Assembly (NCBI GenBank): GCA_018268355.1
Contig: JAFDWR010000004.1
Location: 124,404 to 188,403, forward strand
Length of the DNA stretch: 64,000 nt
Direction of reading: 5' to 3'
Source: Armatimonadota bacterium
GTDB lineage: Bacteria > Armatimonadota > Fimbriimonadia > Fimbriimonadales > Fimbriimonadaceae
Shown here one piece after another: positions 39,862 to 47,359 of the stretch. The position numbers were made by a program, and so were the translations under genes. Each line of letters begins with the position of its first letter. Position 1 is the first letter of the stretch. The notes beneath the pieces were generated by a model, which was given only the letters and a program-made list of their open reading frames with translations, did no database searches and was not told the origin of the DNA.

Positions 39862-41229
39862 ATGGCAAGGTTTGGTCACGAAGTTAGGATCGAAACGGGG
39901 GCACAGTTACGTGTCGACCCGCGCGTGGTCATGGCGAGCCAGGTTCTCCAGCTGAACTCGATGGAGCTTGAGCAGTACATCGAGAGCGAGCTCAACGAGA
40001 ATCCTGCCCTTGAGCGGCTCCAGGATGACGAGGAGCGGATGAGCGACGAAGCGATCCTCCAGGTCATCGCCCCCGACGAATTTCGACCCCAGAGCGACGA
40101 CTATGAGGTCAAACGCTCGCTTCCCAACGACGAAACCCTCGATTGGCTCGACTTCGCTTCCAGCTCGACCAGCCTTTGGGAGCACCTTGAAGCTTCGTTG
40201 TTGCCCCAACTCCCGCCCGAACTGCGCGGCTGCGGCCAATATGCAGTCCAGAACGTGAACGAGCGCGGCTACTTCGAGTCGACGGTCGAAGACCTCGCGC
40301 TTGAAACGGGCGTGTCGCTCGAAGAGGCGGAAGCCGTCTTGCGTGCGCTCCAGACTTGCGAGCCGCACGGCGTCGGCGCAAGGGACGTCCGCGAGTGCCT
40401 CATCCTCCAGCTTCAAGGCTCGGAAGAGCCGATCGACCGGCTGGCGAGGGCGATCCTCACCCACCACATGGACGACTTCATCGCCCGGAAGGCGCACCGC
40501 ATCGCGCGGCGGTTCAAGATCGACATCGACGTCGTTGAGCAGGCCTTTGGCGTCATTTTGGGCCTCAACCCCTATCCGGCGGAGGGCTATCAGACCTCGT
40601 CTGCCCCCACTCGCGAAAGCCGCGCGGTGAGCGTCATCCCCGACCTCGTGATTGACCGAACCGAGCAGGGTTGGGTGATCGAGGTGAAGGGGGCACACCC
40701 GGCGAGCCTCGCCCTGAACCGGGAATACAAGAAGCAGTTTGAATCGGCGAAGTCACTGGATGTTGGCGAGCGACGCCACATCTCGACCTACGTCTCGCGG
40801 GCACAGGACTTCATCCAATGCCTCCAGCAAAGACGGGCGACCCTCATGCGGATCGGCGAATACCTCGTCCAGCACCAGGCGGGATTCGTCACCACCGGCG
40901 AGTATCAGTACCTTCGCGCGCTCACCCGGTCCAAGATGGCGGCCGACCTCAACGTTCACGAAAGCACGATGAGCCGGGCCACCCAGGGCAAGTTTGTCCA
41001 ACTCCCGAACAAGGACATCGTCCCGTTCGAGGTGTTCTTCAAGCCCGCCCTTCGGGTGCAAAAGATGATCGAGGAGATCCTCGCGACCGAGAACCCGGGG
41101 CGACCCCTTTCCGATGATGCGATTGCCCAGATGCTCGCGGAACGCGGCATCAAGGTGGCCCGGCGCACGGTGAACAAGTACCGCGACCGGACCAAGCTGC
41201 TTAGCTCACGTCGCCGACGTGCGGCTTAG
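39862..41229 (+). CDS. rpoN: RNA polymerase sigma-54 factor
   Basis: Region I is Gln/Leu-rich (Q-V-L-Q-L-N-S-M-E-L-E-Q-Y-I). The core-binding region follows (about 90-250). The DNA-binding region ends with the RpoN box A-R-R-T-V-N-K-Y-R near the C-terminus, which reads the -24 element. The ATG at 39862 is preferred over the GTG at 39844 (six residues longer). Sigma-54 needs enhancer-binding ATPases; none is encoded in the window, and no convincing TGGCAC-N5-TTGC promoter was seen. The stop overlaps the convergent neighbour by 4 nt. Confidence 0.95.
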   Translation: MARFGHEVRIETGAQLRVDPRVVMASQVLQLNSMELEQYIESELNENPALERLQDDEERMSDEAILQVIAPDEFRPQSDDYEVKRSLPNDETLDWLDFASSSTSLWEHLEASLLPQLPPELRGCGQYAVQNVNERGYFESTVEDLALETGVSLEEAEAVLRALQTCEPHGVGARDVRECLILQLQGSEEPIDRLARAILTHHMDDFIARKAHRIARRFKIDIDVVEQAFGVILGLNPYPAEGYQTSSAPTRESRAVSVIPDLVIDRTEQGWVIEVKGAHPASLALNREYKKQFESAKSLDVGERRHISTYVSRAQDFIQCLQQRRATLMRIGEYLVQHQAGFVTTGEYQYLRALTRSKMAADLNVHESTMSRATQGKFVQLPNKDIVPFEVFFKPALRVQKMIEEILATENPGRPLSDDAIAQMLAERGIKVARRTVNKYRDRTKLLSSRRRRAA

Positions 41230-42161
41230 TCGTCGGTTCGGACGAGCCGGAAGTCGGTGCCGAACTCGGCATCCTTGAAGCCCGCCTTGTTGAGGCGCTG
41301 ATTCAGACCGATCGAGAACTTCTCCGCAACGCCGGTGATCATGTTGGCTGCTTTTTCCACCCCCGCCATGTCGTTGGCTTGGATCGCGGTGCCAAGGCTC
41401 ATCATCACCTTCGGAAAGGTCACGTAGAGGTCGTTCGCGATGTAGCTGTGGACGCCTTCGAGGCTCTTCGGCGGCTTGATCTTCAGGAGCAGGGTTCGGT
41501 AGGCCGACATCTCGGAAGCGAAGCCTTGGAACGCCTTCTTCGCCACGCGGCGGCTGTCCTTCGAGATTCCGTCCGACGTCTTCTTGTTGCCCATGTAGAG
41601 CTGGAGGCGGGTGGCCGACTGGGTTAGCTTCTCCGCTTGCTGGTTGAGCGCCTTCTCGTATTCGGCGACGGAAAGGTGGGGCGCGCGGACAAATCCCTTG
41701 TTGGCGTTGAACTTCGCGTAGTCAAACCCGGCGTCGTCCATCTCGCGCATGAGGTTCTTCATCATGCCGTCCATCCTCGCGCCAATGTTGACCTTGCTGA
41801 GTGTGCTCGGGTCGTTGCCCGGGTTCTTCATCGCCCGGAGGGCGCGCTCAAGGTCGGGGACCACGCCCTGGCCAAGTCGGCCCCAAGCTCGGTGGAATCG
41901 CTGCAGTTCGACCGGCGGGGTCACTTCGAGTGCATCGACCTCCACCGCGTTGAGGGCGTCGATGAGGATGCTCAGATTCGAGCTAATCGCGTTGAGGTCG
42001 CCAGCACCGCTGAACTGGGCGGCAGTGACGCGCGGAACGAGAATTGTCTGCGTGTAGTTGCGGAGCCAGTCGTTGTACTTCGACAGCGACATCGGCGTTT
42101 GAGCTTGAACGGCGCCGACAACGAGCAGGGCAGCGAGAGAAAGGAAGGTTCGCGATTTCAT
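41226..42161 (-). CDS. Exported protein with two copies of the P-P-x-E-L/F-H domain (array member 1)
   Basis: The ATG at 42161 begins a signal peptide ending A-V-Q-A-Q, with no lipobox Cys, so it is secreted rather than lipidated. It carries the unnamed domain twice. Copy one has T-P-P-V-E-L-Q-R-F-H-R-A-W and then A-G-F-D-Y-A-K-F. Copy two has K-P-P-K-S-L-E-G-V-H-S-Y and then A-G-F-K-D-A-E-F-G-T-D-F-R-L-V. Each copy is mostly helical. It is the last gene of a three-gene operon with 4-nt ATGA overlaps. No function is known to me. Confidence 0.75.
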   Translation of the reverse strand: MKSRTFLSLAALLVVGAVQAQTPMSLSKYNDWLRNYTQTILVPRVTAAQFSGAGDLNAISSNLSILIDALNAVEVDALEVTPPVELQRFHRAWGRLGQGVVPDLERALRAMKNPGNDPSTLSKVNIGARMDGMMKNLMREMDDAGFDYAKFNANKGFVRAPHLSVAEYEKALNQQAEKLTQSATRLQLYMGNKKTSDGISKDSRRVAKKAFQGFASEMSAYRTLLLKIKPPKSLEGVHSYIANDLYVTFPKVMMSLGTAIQANDMAGVEKAANMITGVAEKFSIGLNQRLNKAGFKDAEFGTDFRLVRTDD

Positions 42162-42718
42162 GGGTTCGGTTTGGCGACGGGGACAAATTCCGTCTTCTGT
42201 GTCCAAGCGTTGACGTCGTAACCAGCGACGATGAGAGCCCGCTCGATCTTCTGGCGGTTCTTCTCGCTGGAGTCAGTGATGGCATTGAGCGCGGTGTCGA
42301 GAGCGGCGTCGGAATCCATGTTGGCGGCTCCGAGCGAGATGTCTCCAAGGCCGGTGGTCAGGGCGGTCAGAGCATCGGAATAGGCAAGATGGAACTCGTT
42401 GAGGTCGACGGGGTGCGGAAGGCTTCGCAGCTCGGGCGCGAGGGCGTCGAGCGATGCCTTCGCCTTACCCGCCAGCTCGGCAAGGGCCTTGCGCCGTCCG
42501 GCGACGTCCATCGACTTCAGGGCTTCTTGCTTGTTGCCGAACTCAGAGAGGACGGCTCCGACCTTGGCGTTGAACTCCTTGATCTTCCCGGCGTAGGTCT
42601 TGAGCGCTTCGGGGTCAACCCGCCCGACCTTTCCGATGTCGGTGGTCTGGACCTTCGGCGTGCATCCGGCGGCAATCAACGCAACGGCGACCGCGCCGAG
42701 TAGGGCGTTCTGCCTCAA
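42158..42718 (-). CDS. Lipoprotein of the tandem family (array member 2)
   Basis: The signal peptide ends in a lipobox I-A-A-G-C (residues 15-19). The 186-aa protein has the family layout: an N-terminal helical half, a central P-H-P-V-D-L-N-E-F-H-L-A-Y turn, a second helical half, and the C-terminal A-G-Y-D-V-N-A-W motif followed by E-F-V-P-V. It is the most diverged member around the central motif. Its start and stop overlap both neighbours by 4 nt, so the three-gene operon is tightly coupled. Confidence 0.75.
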   Translation of the reverse strand: MRQNALLGAVAVALIAAGCTPKVQTTDIGKVGRVDPEALKTYAGKIKEFNAKVGAVLSEFGNKQEALKSMDVAGRRKALAELAGKAKASLDALAPELRSLPHPVDLNEFHLAYSDALTALTTGLGDISLGAANMDSDAALDTALNAITDSSEKNRQKIERALIVAGYDVNAWTQKTEFVPVAKPNP

Positions 42719-43266
42719 CTTCCCGCCTCCAGCGCGAAGTCGTTCTGCCAGGCCACCATGCTGTAGCCCGCCTTCGACACCGTATCGAGCAGTTCCGCTT
42801 GTTGCAACTCGCTCGCCTTGGCGAGCTTGGATACGGCGGCCTTAAAGTCGTCGATCTTTCCGGTCTTGAGCGCGGCAATCACCTCACCGATTTGGACGTC
42901 GGTCTCGGCCATCTGCTTCGCTCGAAGCTCGTGGAATGCGGCAAGGGCGGACGGCGGAGTGAGCGACTTCCATTCCTGCATCGCGCCTTCGCCGATCATG
43001 CGGACCTTTTCAAAGTGCTTGGCGGCGGCGGCAAAGGCCTCAGGCGTTGCCCCTTTCGCGAGCGCGTCGGCAACCGCCTTATCTTCCGATTCCAGCGCCT
43101 TGCTTTTCTCGGTCATCCCATCATAGAGCTTCTTCACCTTGGTGGCGTAGTCGCCCATCGGGGCTCCCCCCGCGGGAGGGGCGGATGCCGCTGGCGATTG
43201 ACACCCAGAGACAACTCCAATGATCGCCAGCCCGGCGAGGAGGATTCCAAGAGCAAACCGCTTCAT
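42715..43266 (-). CDS. Lipoprotein of the tandem family (array member 3)
   Basis: The ATG at 43266 begins M-K-R-F-A-L-G-I-L-L and leads to the lipobox V-S-G-C. The central motif is T-P-P-S-A-L-A-A-F-H-E-L and the C-terminal motif is A-G-Y-S-M-V-A-W. It is the first gene of the operon with members 2 and 1. Upstream it has the TTTGACA box 30 bp before the ATG and the CCTCTTGG sequence at the start codon, both shared with member 4. It is 183 aa. Confidence 0.75.
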   Translation of the reverse strand: MKRFALGILLAGLAIIGVVSGCQSPAASAPPAGGAPMGDYATKVKKLYDGMTEKSKALESEDKAVADALAKGATPEAFAAAAKHFEKVRMIGEGAMQEWKSLTPPSALAAFHELRAKQMAETDVQIGEVIAALKTGKIDDFKAAVSKLAKASELQQAELLDTVSKAGYSMVAWQNDFALEAGS

Positions 43267-43303
43267 TCCAAGAGGTTGTCGGTTTTGGGGGTGAAATGTC
43301 AAA
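43267..43303 (-). promoter_or_regulatory. Conserved upstream box, array member 3
   Basis: TTTGACA (43297-43303) lies 30 bp before the ATG, followed by CCCCCAAAACCGACAACCTC and then TTGGA at the start. The same layout precedes members 4 and 5. It could be a promoter or an operator; no good -10 is visible. Confidence 0.5.
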
Positions 43304-43320
43304 GGGTTGGGCCCTTGAGC

Positions 43321-43360
43321 AAAAAAGCGCCAGGAGGCTTTGAACCTCCCGGCGCTTTGC
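43321..43360 (-). terminator. Rho-independent terminator, array member 4
   Basis: On the minus strand, a stem AAGCGCCGGGAGG...CCTCCTGGCGCTT is followed by a T-run. It separates member 4 from the downstream three-gene operon. Confidence 0.8.
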
Positions 43361-43381
43361 GGATTGTAGAAAGGAAAGGGC

Positions 43382-43972
43382 TTACTTGGCCTTCTTGACC
43401 AACGTCAAGTCCTTCCTGTAAGCCGGGATGTCAAAGCCAGCCTCTTCGAGTGCCTTGAACTGCTTCTGATCGCTCTCAACGACTTTCTGGCTCACTCCCG
43501 CAATGGCGACCTTGACCTGAGCGACGTCACCAGCTTTGAGGGCGTCAATCAAGTTTCCCATCGCCTCCAAAATCTCGGCTGAGCCCTCGGTCGCAGCCCG
43601 ATGAAACTCCTGTAGCTCCGCAGGTGGAGTCACGGAGGCCAACTCGGCGAAACGGGCACTCGATTGGCTCTTCGCCGTGACCATCAAGCCCTCAAACTCC
43701 TTCATGGCTTCGGCCCTTTTTGCAGGATTGGAGAGGCTCTTCACAGTCTCTCCCATCTTGGCGTTGAGCGGCTCCATTTCGGCATTCATTGCGCGGGCCA
43801 TTTTTATGAGAGTCGCCTGATACTGTTCAAGAGTCAGGGCAGACGTGGTGGCCGGATTGGTACTGGCACCGCCATTGCCAACCGCTGGGGCAGGAGCTTC
43901 GCCACCTCTGCAGCCAAAAAGAGCGACGGCAACGGAGAGGCCAGAAAGAACCATAAGAAAGGTTCGCTTCAT
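43382..43972 (-). CDS. Lipoprotein of the tandem family (array member 4)
   Basis: The ATG at 43972 starts M-K-R-T-F-L-M-V-L-S-G-L and leads to the lipobox A-L-F-G-C. The Ala/Pro/Thr-rich linker (about 21-40) should span from the membrane. The helical domain has the motif T-P-P-A-E-L-Q-E-F-H-R-A-A and ends A-G-F-D-I-P-A-Y-R-K-D-L-T-L-V-K-K-A-K. It is the closest relative of member 5. It has its own upstream box and its own terminator, so it is expressed as a single gene. It is 196 aa. Confidence 0.78.
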   Translation of the reverse strand: MKRTFLMVLSGLSVAVALFGCRGGEAPAPAVGNGGASTNPATTSALTLEQYQATLIKMARAMNAEMEPLNAKMGETVKSLSNPAKRAEAMKEFEGLMVTAKSQSSARFAELASVTPPAELQEFHRAATEGSAEILEAMGNLIDALKAGDVAQVKVAIAGVSQKVVESDQKQFKALEEAGFDIPAYRKDLTLVKKAK

Positions 43973-44009
43973 GCCAAGAGGGTGCCGCCTTGGGCTTGAG
44001 ATTGTCAAA
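43973..44009 (-). promoter_or_regulatory. Conserved upstream box, array member 4
   Basis: TTTGACA (44003-44009) lies exactly 30 bp before the ATG, followed by CCCAAGGCGGCACCCTC and TTGGC at the start codon. It matches the layout before member 3. Confidence 0.5.
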
Positions 44010-44031
44010 GGGGTGGTGCCAAGAAACGAAG

Positions 44032-44063
44032 AGCGCCGGGCAGGTTTGAACCTGCCCGGCGCT
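44032..44063 (-). terminator. Perfect 15-bp hairpin after array member 5
   Basis: AGCGCCGGGCAGGTT pairs perfectly with its complement around two bases. The T-run on the minus strand is weak, so termination strength is uncertain. Confidence 0.6.
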
Positions 44064-44089
44064 GAATTTCAAGTGTAGTTACGAGAGCC

Positions 44090-44698
44090 TTACTTGGCCT
44101 TCTTAACGAGCTTCTTGTCCTTCTTGTAGGCCTCGACATCAAAGCCGGCGGCTTCGAGAGCCTTCATGCGCTTCTCTTCGCCTTCCATCTGGAGCTTGCC
44201 CATGGATTCGGTAGCTTCCTTGACCTTGGCTTCGTCGCCCGTCTTGAACGCATCGATCATCGCGCCCATCGAGGTCATCAGCTGGCCCGAGCTCTCCTTC
44301 GAGATCTCGTGGAACTCCTTGAGCTCGGCGGGAGGATTGACCGCCGACATCTCAGCGATCAGCGTGGCAGCCTTGTCCTTCACCTTGGTGAAGATCTCAG
44401 CGATCTTGTTCATCGCTTCAGCCTTCTTGGCGGGATCGGCAGCGTTCTTCTGCGCTTCGGCCATGTCGGCGTTGTGCGTTTCCATTTCGGCGTTCATCGC
44501 CTTCTCCATGGATTCGACCTTGGCCTGATACTCTTCGACGGTCAGGGCTGCGGTGGTTGCGGGAGCGCTGCTGCCGCCGGTAGCCTTGGGAGCTCCGCTG
44601 TCGCCTGCGGTTGCTGCAGGAGCGTCGCCGCCTTTACAGCCAAAAAGGGCGCCGGCGACCATGAGGCCAGCGAGAACGAGAAGTGAAGTTCGCTTCAT
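44090..44698 (-). CDS. Lipoprotein of the tandem family (array member 5)
   Basis: Signal peptide M-K-R-T-S-L-L-V-L-A-G-L then lipobox A-L-F-G-C, followed by a long Ala/Gly/Ser/Thr linker (about 22-50). The domain has N-P-P-A-E-L-K-E-F-H-E-I at its centre and ends A-G-F-D-V-E-A-Y-K-K-D-K-K-L-V-K-K-A-K. The helices are rich in Ala, Glu, Lys and Met and look like a helical bundle. It is 202 aa. It is monocistronic between the hairpin at 44032 and the next gene. It shares the TTTGAC upstream box with members 3 and 4. Confidence 0.78.
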   Translation of the reverse strand: MKRTSLLVLAGLMVAGALFGCKGGDAPAATAGDSGAPKATGGSSAPATTAALTVEEYQAKVESMEKAMNAEMETHNADMAEAQKNAADPAKKAEAMNKIAEIFTKVKDKAATLIAEMSAVNPPAELKEFHEISKESSGQLMTSMGAMIDAFKTGDEAKVKEATESMGKLQMEGEEKRMKALEAAGFDVEAYKKDKKLVKKAK

Positions 44699-44736
44699 GC
44701 TCCCAAGGGTGGCCTTTTTTGACCTCTAAAGTCAAA
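44699..44736 (-). promoter_or_regulatory. Conserved upstream box, array member 5
   Basis: TTTGACT (44730-44736) lies 31 bp before the ATG, with CCACCCTTGGGAGC adjoining the start codon. It is a looser match than before members 3 and 4. Confidence 0.4.
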
Positions 44737-44746
44737 TCGCAGGCGT

Positions 44747-45358
44747 CTACTTGAGCGGAACGAAGGCCTGATTGGCCGCAAAGCGGTCGGGATCGAAGCC
44801 CGATCTGCGCAAGATTTCACCAGCTTCTTTATCCATTTCAAGGTTCCGTCGACGAAACTCGTCGGCGCGGGTGCGAAAGAGCAGGGCATCGGCCTTCTCG
44901 GCCGCATCGGCGAGCTTTTCGATGCCGATCACCGTTTCGTCCGCCTTCTGCAGCTGATAGCTGTTCCACTCGTCGAGCTCGGCGGGCGGATTGATTTTCT
45001 CCATCGGCTCGGAGATTCGGTGAAGGTCCCGGGCAAAGGCATAGAGCGTCTCTGCGCCGAGCTTGAGCTGGTTTCTGGCCTCGCCTTTGGCCTGATTCAC
45101 TGCCGCCAGTAGGAGGCTGATCTTGGGCGCGTACTTTTCACCCACGCGGCCAAAGTCGCTCGAATAGCGGTGGATTCGCTCCTGGAACTGGGCAATGGTC
45201 ATCTCGCCGGGAGCGCGCTTGGCCGGACGGGCCTTTTTGACCACCGGCTTGGGCGTTCCGGGTGCCTGCACGGGCGTGGCAGCATAGTCCGAACGGCACC
45301 CCGTGAGGGCGATCGTCAGCACGAGTCCAGTCCCGAGCCAAGTTCGACGTTGCAGCAT
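44747..45358 (-). CDS. Lipoprotein of the tandem family (array member 6)
   Basis: The ATG at 45358 (M-L-Q-R-R-T-W-L-G-T-G-L) leads to lipobox A-L-T-G-C. A basic Pro/Lys linker precedes the domain. The centre reads N-P-P-A-E-L-D-E-W-N-S-Y, with Trp-Asn in place of the usual Phe-His, and the C-terminus reads S-G-F-D-P-D-R-F then A-F-V-P-L-K. It is therefore the most diverged single-domain copy. The frame stays open to 46096, but that region is antisense to the acyltransferase and is not part of the gene. It is 203 aa and divergent from the lipoprotein at 45419. Confidence 0.75.
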   Translation of the reverse strand: MLQRRTWLGTGLVLTIALTGCRSDYAATPVQAPGTPKPVVKKARPAKRAPGEMTIAQFQERIHRYSSDFGRVGEKYAPKISLLLAAVNQAKGEARNQLKLGAETLYAFARDLHRISEPMEKINPPAELDEWNSYQLQKADETVIGIEKLADAAEKADALLFRTRADEFRRRNLEMDKEAGEILRRSGFDPDRFAANQAFVPLK

Positions 45359-45418
45359 AGAGATTCCCGTTTCAATTCTCGGATCGAGCAGGCGGAAACT
45401 TTCGTGTAACCTGTAGCC

Positions 45419-45715
45419 ATGCGCACGATTTGCCTCGCCGTTCTCGCACTTTTCGCAGTAGGTTGCGCGAAGAAAGAAGACCCCGCCCCGACGTCGGCTC
45501 CGACTGCCGCCCCCAAGTCGGCCCAGAACGAGCAAGGTGGCGGCACCCCCCAAGCGGGAACGCCCTATGCTCCCGGTGCGGGACCGGTGTCGCCGGTTTC
45601 GGGCGAAGGCGTTGAGGGAGGCGGAAGCGCGGCGGGCCAGGTCGCCAAGGACCGCGCCAAGCAAGCCGCCCAGCGAGCCTCGGGATCGTCGCTCGATCAG
45701 GCCGAGGGCAACTAA
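45419..45715 (+). CDS. Small low-complexity lipoprotein
   Basis: The signal peptide ends in the lipobox A-V-G-C (residues 13-16). The mature 82 residues are rich in Pro, Ala, Gly and Ser, with a charged C-terminal helix (A-K-D-R-A-K-Q-A-A-Q-R-A). No family is recognised. It is followed 9 bp later by the acyltransferase gene, so they may share a transcript. Confidence 0.65.
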   Translation: MRTICLAVLALFAVGCAKKEDPAPTSAPTAAPKSAQNEQGGGTPQAGTPYAPGAGPVSPVSGEGVEGGGSAAGQVAKDRAKQAAQRASGSSLDQAEGN

Positions 45716-45724
45716 CCTCGAGCC

Positions 45725-46405
45725 TTGGGGACCCAAGAATCCGGGATCGTCGGAACGTTTGTCGGCAACTACATTCGCCGCGCGGTGCGCAAGGCGTTTC
45801 GCCGACTCTATTGGATTCCGCCCACTGACCTGCCCGAAGGGCCGATCATCTACGCCACGAACCATCACGGCTGGCACGACGGCTATGTGATGTTCCACGT
45901 GGTCAGCGCGCTCCAGCGTCCGGCCCTCGATTGGATCGCCGAGTTCGAGGCATTCCCCCTGTTCAGGACCGTTGGCGGCATGCCGTTCCCGCCGAATGAC
46001 CCCCAAGCGCGGGCGATCACGATCCGCAAGACGATCCGGCGGATGCGCGACGAGAAGAAGGACCTGATTCTCTTTGCCGAGGGCATCCTCCATCACGGGC
46101 CCGACCTGCTTCCGTTTGGCGAGGCGCTAGAGCTGGTCGCGAAGAAGGTGCCCGGCGTGAAGGTCGTCCCCACCGCGATTCGCTATGAGATGAACATGCA
46201 CGAGCGGCCCGAGGCCTATGTCCTCTTTGGCGCGCCTCTCGATCCGGAGACGAAGAACCTGCGCGTGGCGACCCGGGACGAGGTGAAGCGGCTCCTCGCC
46301 GAGGCATCCTTCCGGGTTCGGAAAGAGCCCGACACCTTCAAGGTCCTCGCCCAAGGCACGCTTGATGTTAACGAACGGTGGGATGTTCGCAAGTTCAAAA
46401 AGTGA
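45725..46405 (+). CDS. 1-acylglycerol-3-phosphate acyltransferase-like protein
   Basis: PlsC-type acyltransferase. The catalytic H-x4-D is N-H-H-G-W-H-D (His47 to Asp52). The substrate motif F-A-E-G (117-120) stands for F-P-E-G, and the lipid-binding P-T-A-I-R-Y follows. The start is TTG; no ATG fits. It lies 54 bp before phytoene synthase, and acyltransferases of this type are common in carotenoid clusters, where they add fatty acids to glycosylated carotenoids. It may therefore act on carotenoids rather than phospholipid (inference). It has no predicted membrane helix. Confidence 0.82.
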   Translation: MGTQESGIVGTFVGNYIRRAVRKAFRRLYWIPPTDLPEGPIIYATNHHGWHDGYVMFHVVSALQRPALDWIAEFEAFPLFRTVGGMPFPPNDPQARAITIRKTIRRMRDEKKDLILFAEGILHHGPDLLPFGEALELVAKKVPGVKVVPTAIRYEMNMHERPEAYVLFGAPLDPETKNLRVATRDEVKRLLAEASFRVRKEPDTFKVLAQGTLDVNERWDVRKFKK

Positions 46406-46459
46406 ACTTGTGACGCATCATGAACGCACCTCGTATGCACTATCCAGGTTTTAACCGCT

Positions 46460-47359
46460 TTGCCCTTGAGTCTCGATTCCCACCCGACGGACCACGCCCC
46501 TTTTGCATCGGAGCAAGACTTCGAGGCCTGTCGTCGCCTGCACCGCACGTACGGAACCACCTACTACTTCGCGACGATGCGGTTCCCGAAGGAGATTCGA
46601 CGCCGAACCCACGCGATTTATGGGTTTGTTCGGGTGCCCGACGAATGGGTGGATAACCCTGGCGAGTTGAGCCTTGCCGACCGCAAGCAAAAGCTTGATG
46701 AATGGCGCGACTCCTTACACCATGGCCTGGAAGGCGTCCGCCCCGCCCACCCGGTCATGCGCGCCTTCGTCGACGTCGTCCGTGAGGCCCAGATCGACGT
46801 CCGCGAAGCCGATCTCTTCCTTGATGCGATGGAGGCCGACCTCGATGTTCGCCGCTATGCGACCTACGACGATCTTCGGGGCTACATGCGCGGGAGCGCA
46901 GCGGCCGTCGGACTGATGATGTGCGATGCGCTCCGTGCGGACCGTCGGGAGGACATTCGCGAAGGGGCAATTGCACTCGGCGAGGCGATGCAGCTGACCA
47001 ACTTCCTCCGCGACGTGGGCGAGGATTCCACCCGGGGGCGGCTGTACATGCCGCTGGAAGACCTCGACCGATTCGGCGTGACCGAGGCCCAAATCTCGGC
47101 GGGGCAGGTCAGCGAGGGTTGGCGGGCGTTGATGCAATTTGAAATTGACCGGGCGCGCGCGCTCTATGCCCGCTCGGACGAATCAATCCCCTATCTGCCA
47201 TCCGAGATGCGGCGGGCGGTGCGGCTTGCCCGCGAGCTGTATGCCCGGATCCTCGACCGCATCGAGAGTCAGGATTACGATGTCTTCAGCAAGAGGGCGC
47301 GAACCACGACGCTGGAAAAGCTGGCGGTCGCCGCCCGCTACTCGCTCGTTCGACCGTAG
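46460..47359 (+). CDS. crtB: Phytoene synthase
   Basis: It joins two geranylgeranyl diphosphates to phytoene, the first carotenoid step. The two Asp-rich motifs are D-E-W-V-D (61-65) and D-V-G-E-D (185-189), and the signature N-F-L-R-D-V-G-E-D-S-T-R-G-R-L-Y-M-P is complete. Length (299 aa) is typical. The first in-frame start is TTG at 46460 (another TTG at 46466). No phytoene desaturase or cyclase is in the window, so the rest of the pathway is elsewhere. Squalene synthase-like enzymes share the fold, so the product should be confirmed. Confidence 0.88.
   Translation: MPLSLDSHPTDHAPFASEQDFEACRRLHRTYGTTYYFATMRFPKEIRRRTHAIYGFVRVPDEWVDNPGELSLADRKQKLDEWRDSLHHGLEGVRPAHPVMRAFVDVVREAQIDVREADLFLDAMEADLDVRRYATYDDLRGYMRGSAAAVGLMMCDALRADRREDIREGAIALGEAMQLTNFLRDVGEDSTRGRLYMPLEDLDRFGVTEAQISAGQVSEGWRALMQFEIDRARALYARSDESIPYLPSEMRRAVRLARELYARILDRIESQDYDVFSKRARTTTLEKLAVAARYSLVRP

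Noticed and set aside
38626-39879. Minus-strand open frame of 417 codons
   Set aside because: Antisense to mutS; no motifs, composition of a GC-rich shadow.
45359-46096. Upstream extension of array member 6 to 449 aa
   Set aside because: The extra part is antisense to the lipoprotein and acyltransferase genes, and the real signal peptide with lipobox starts at 45358.
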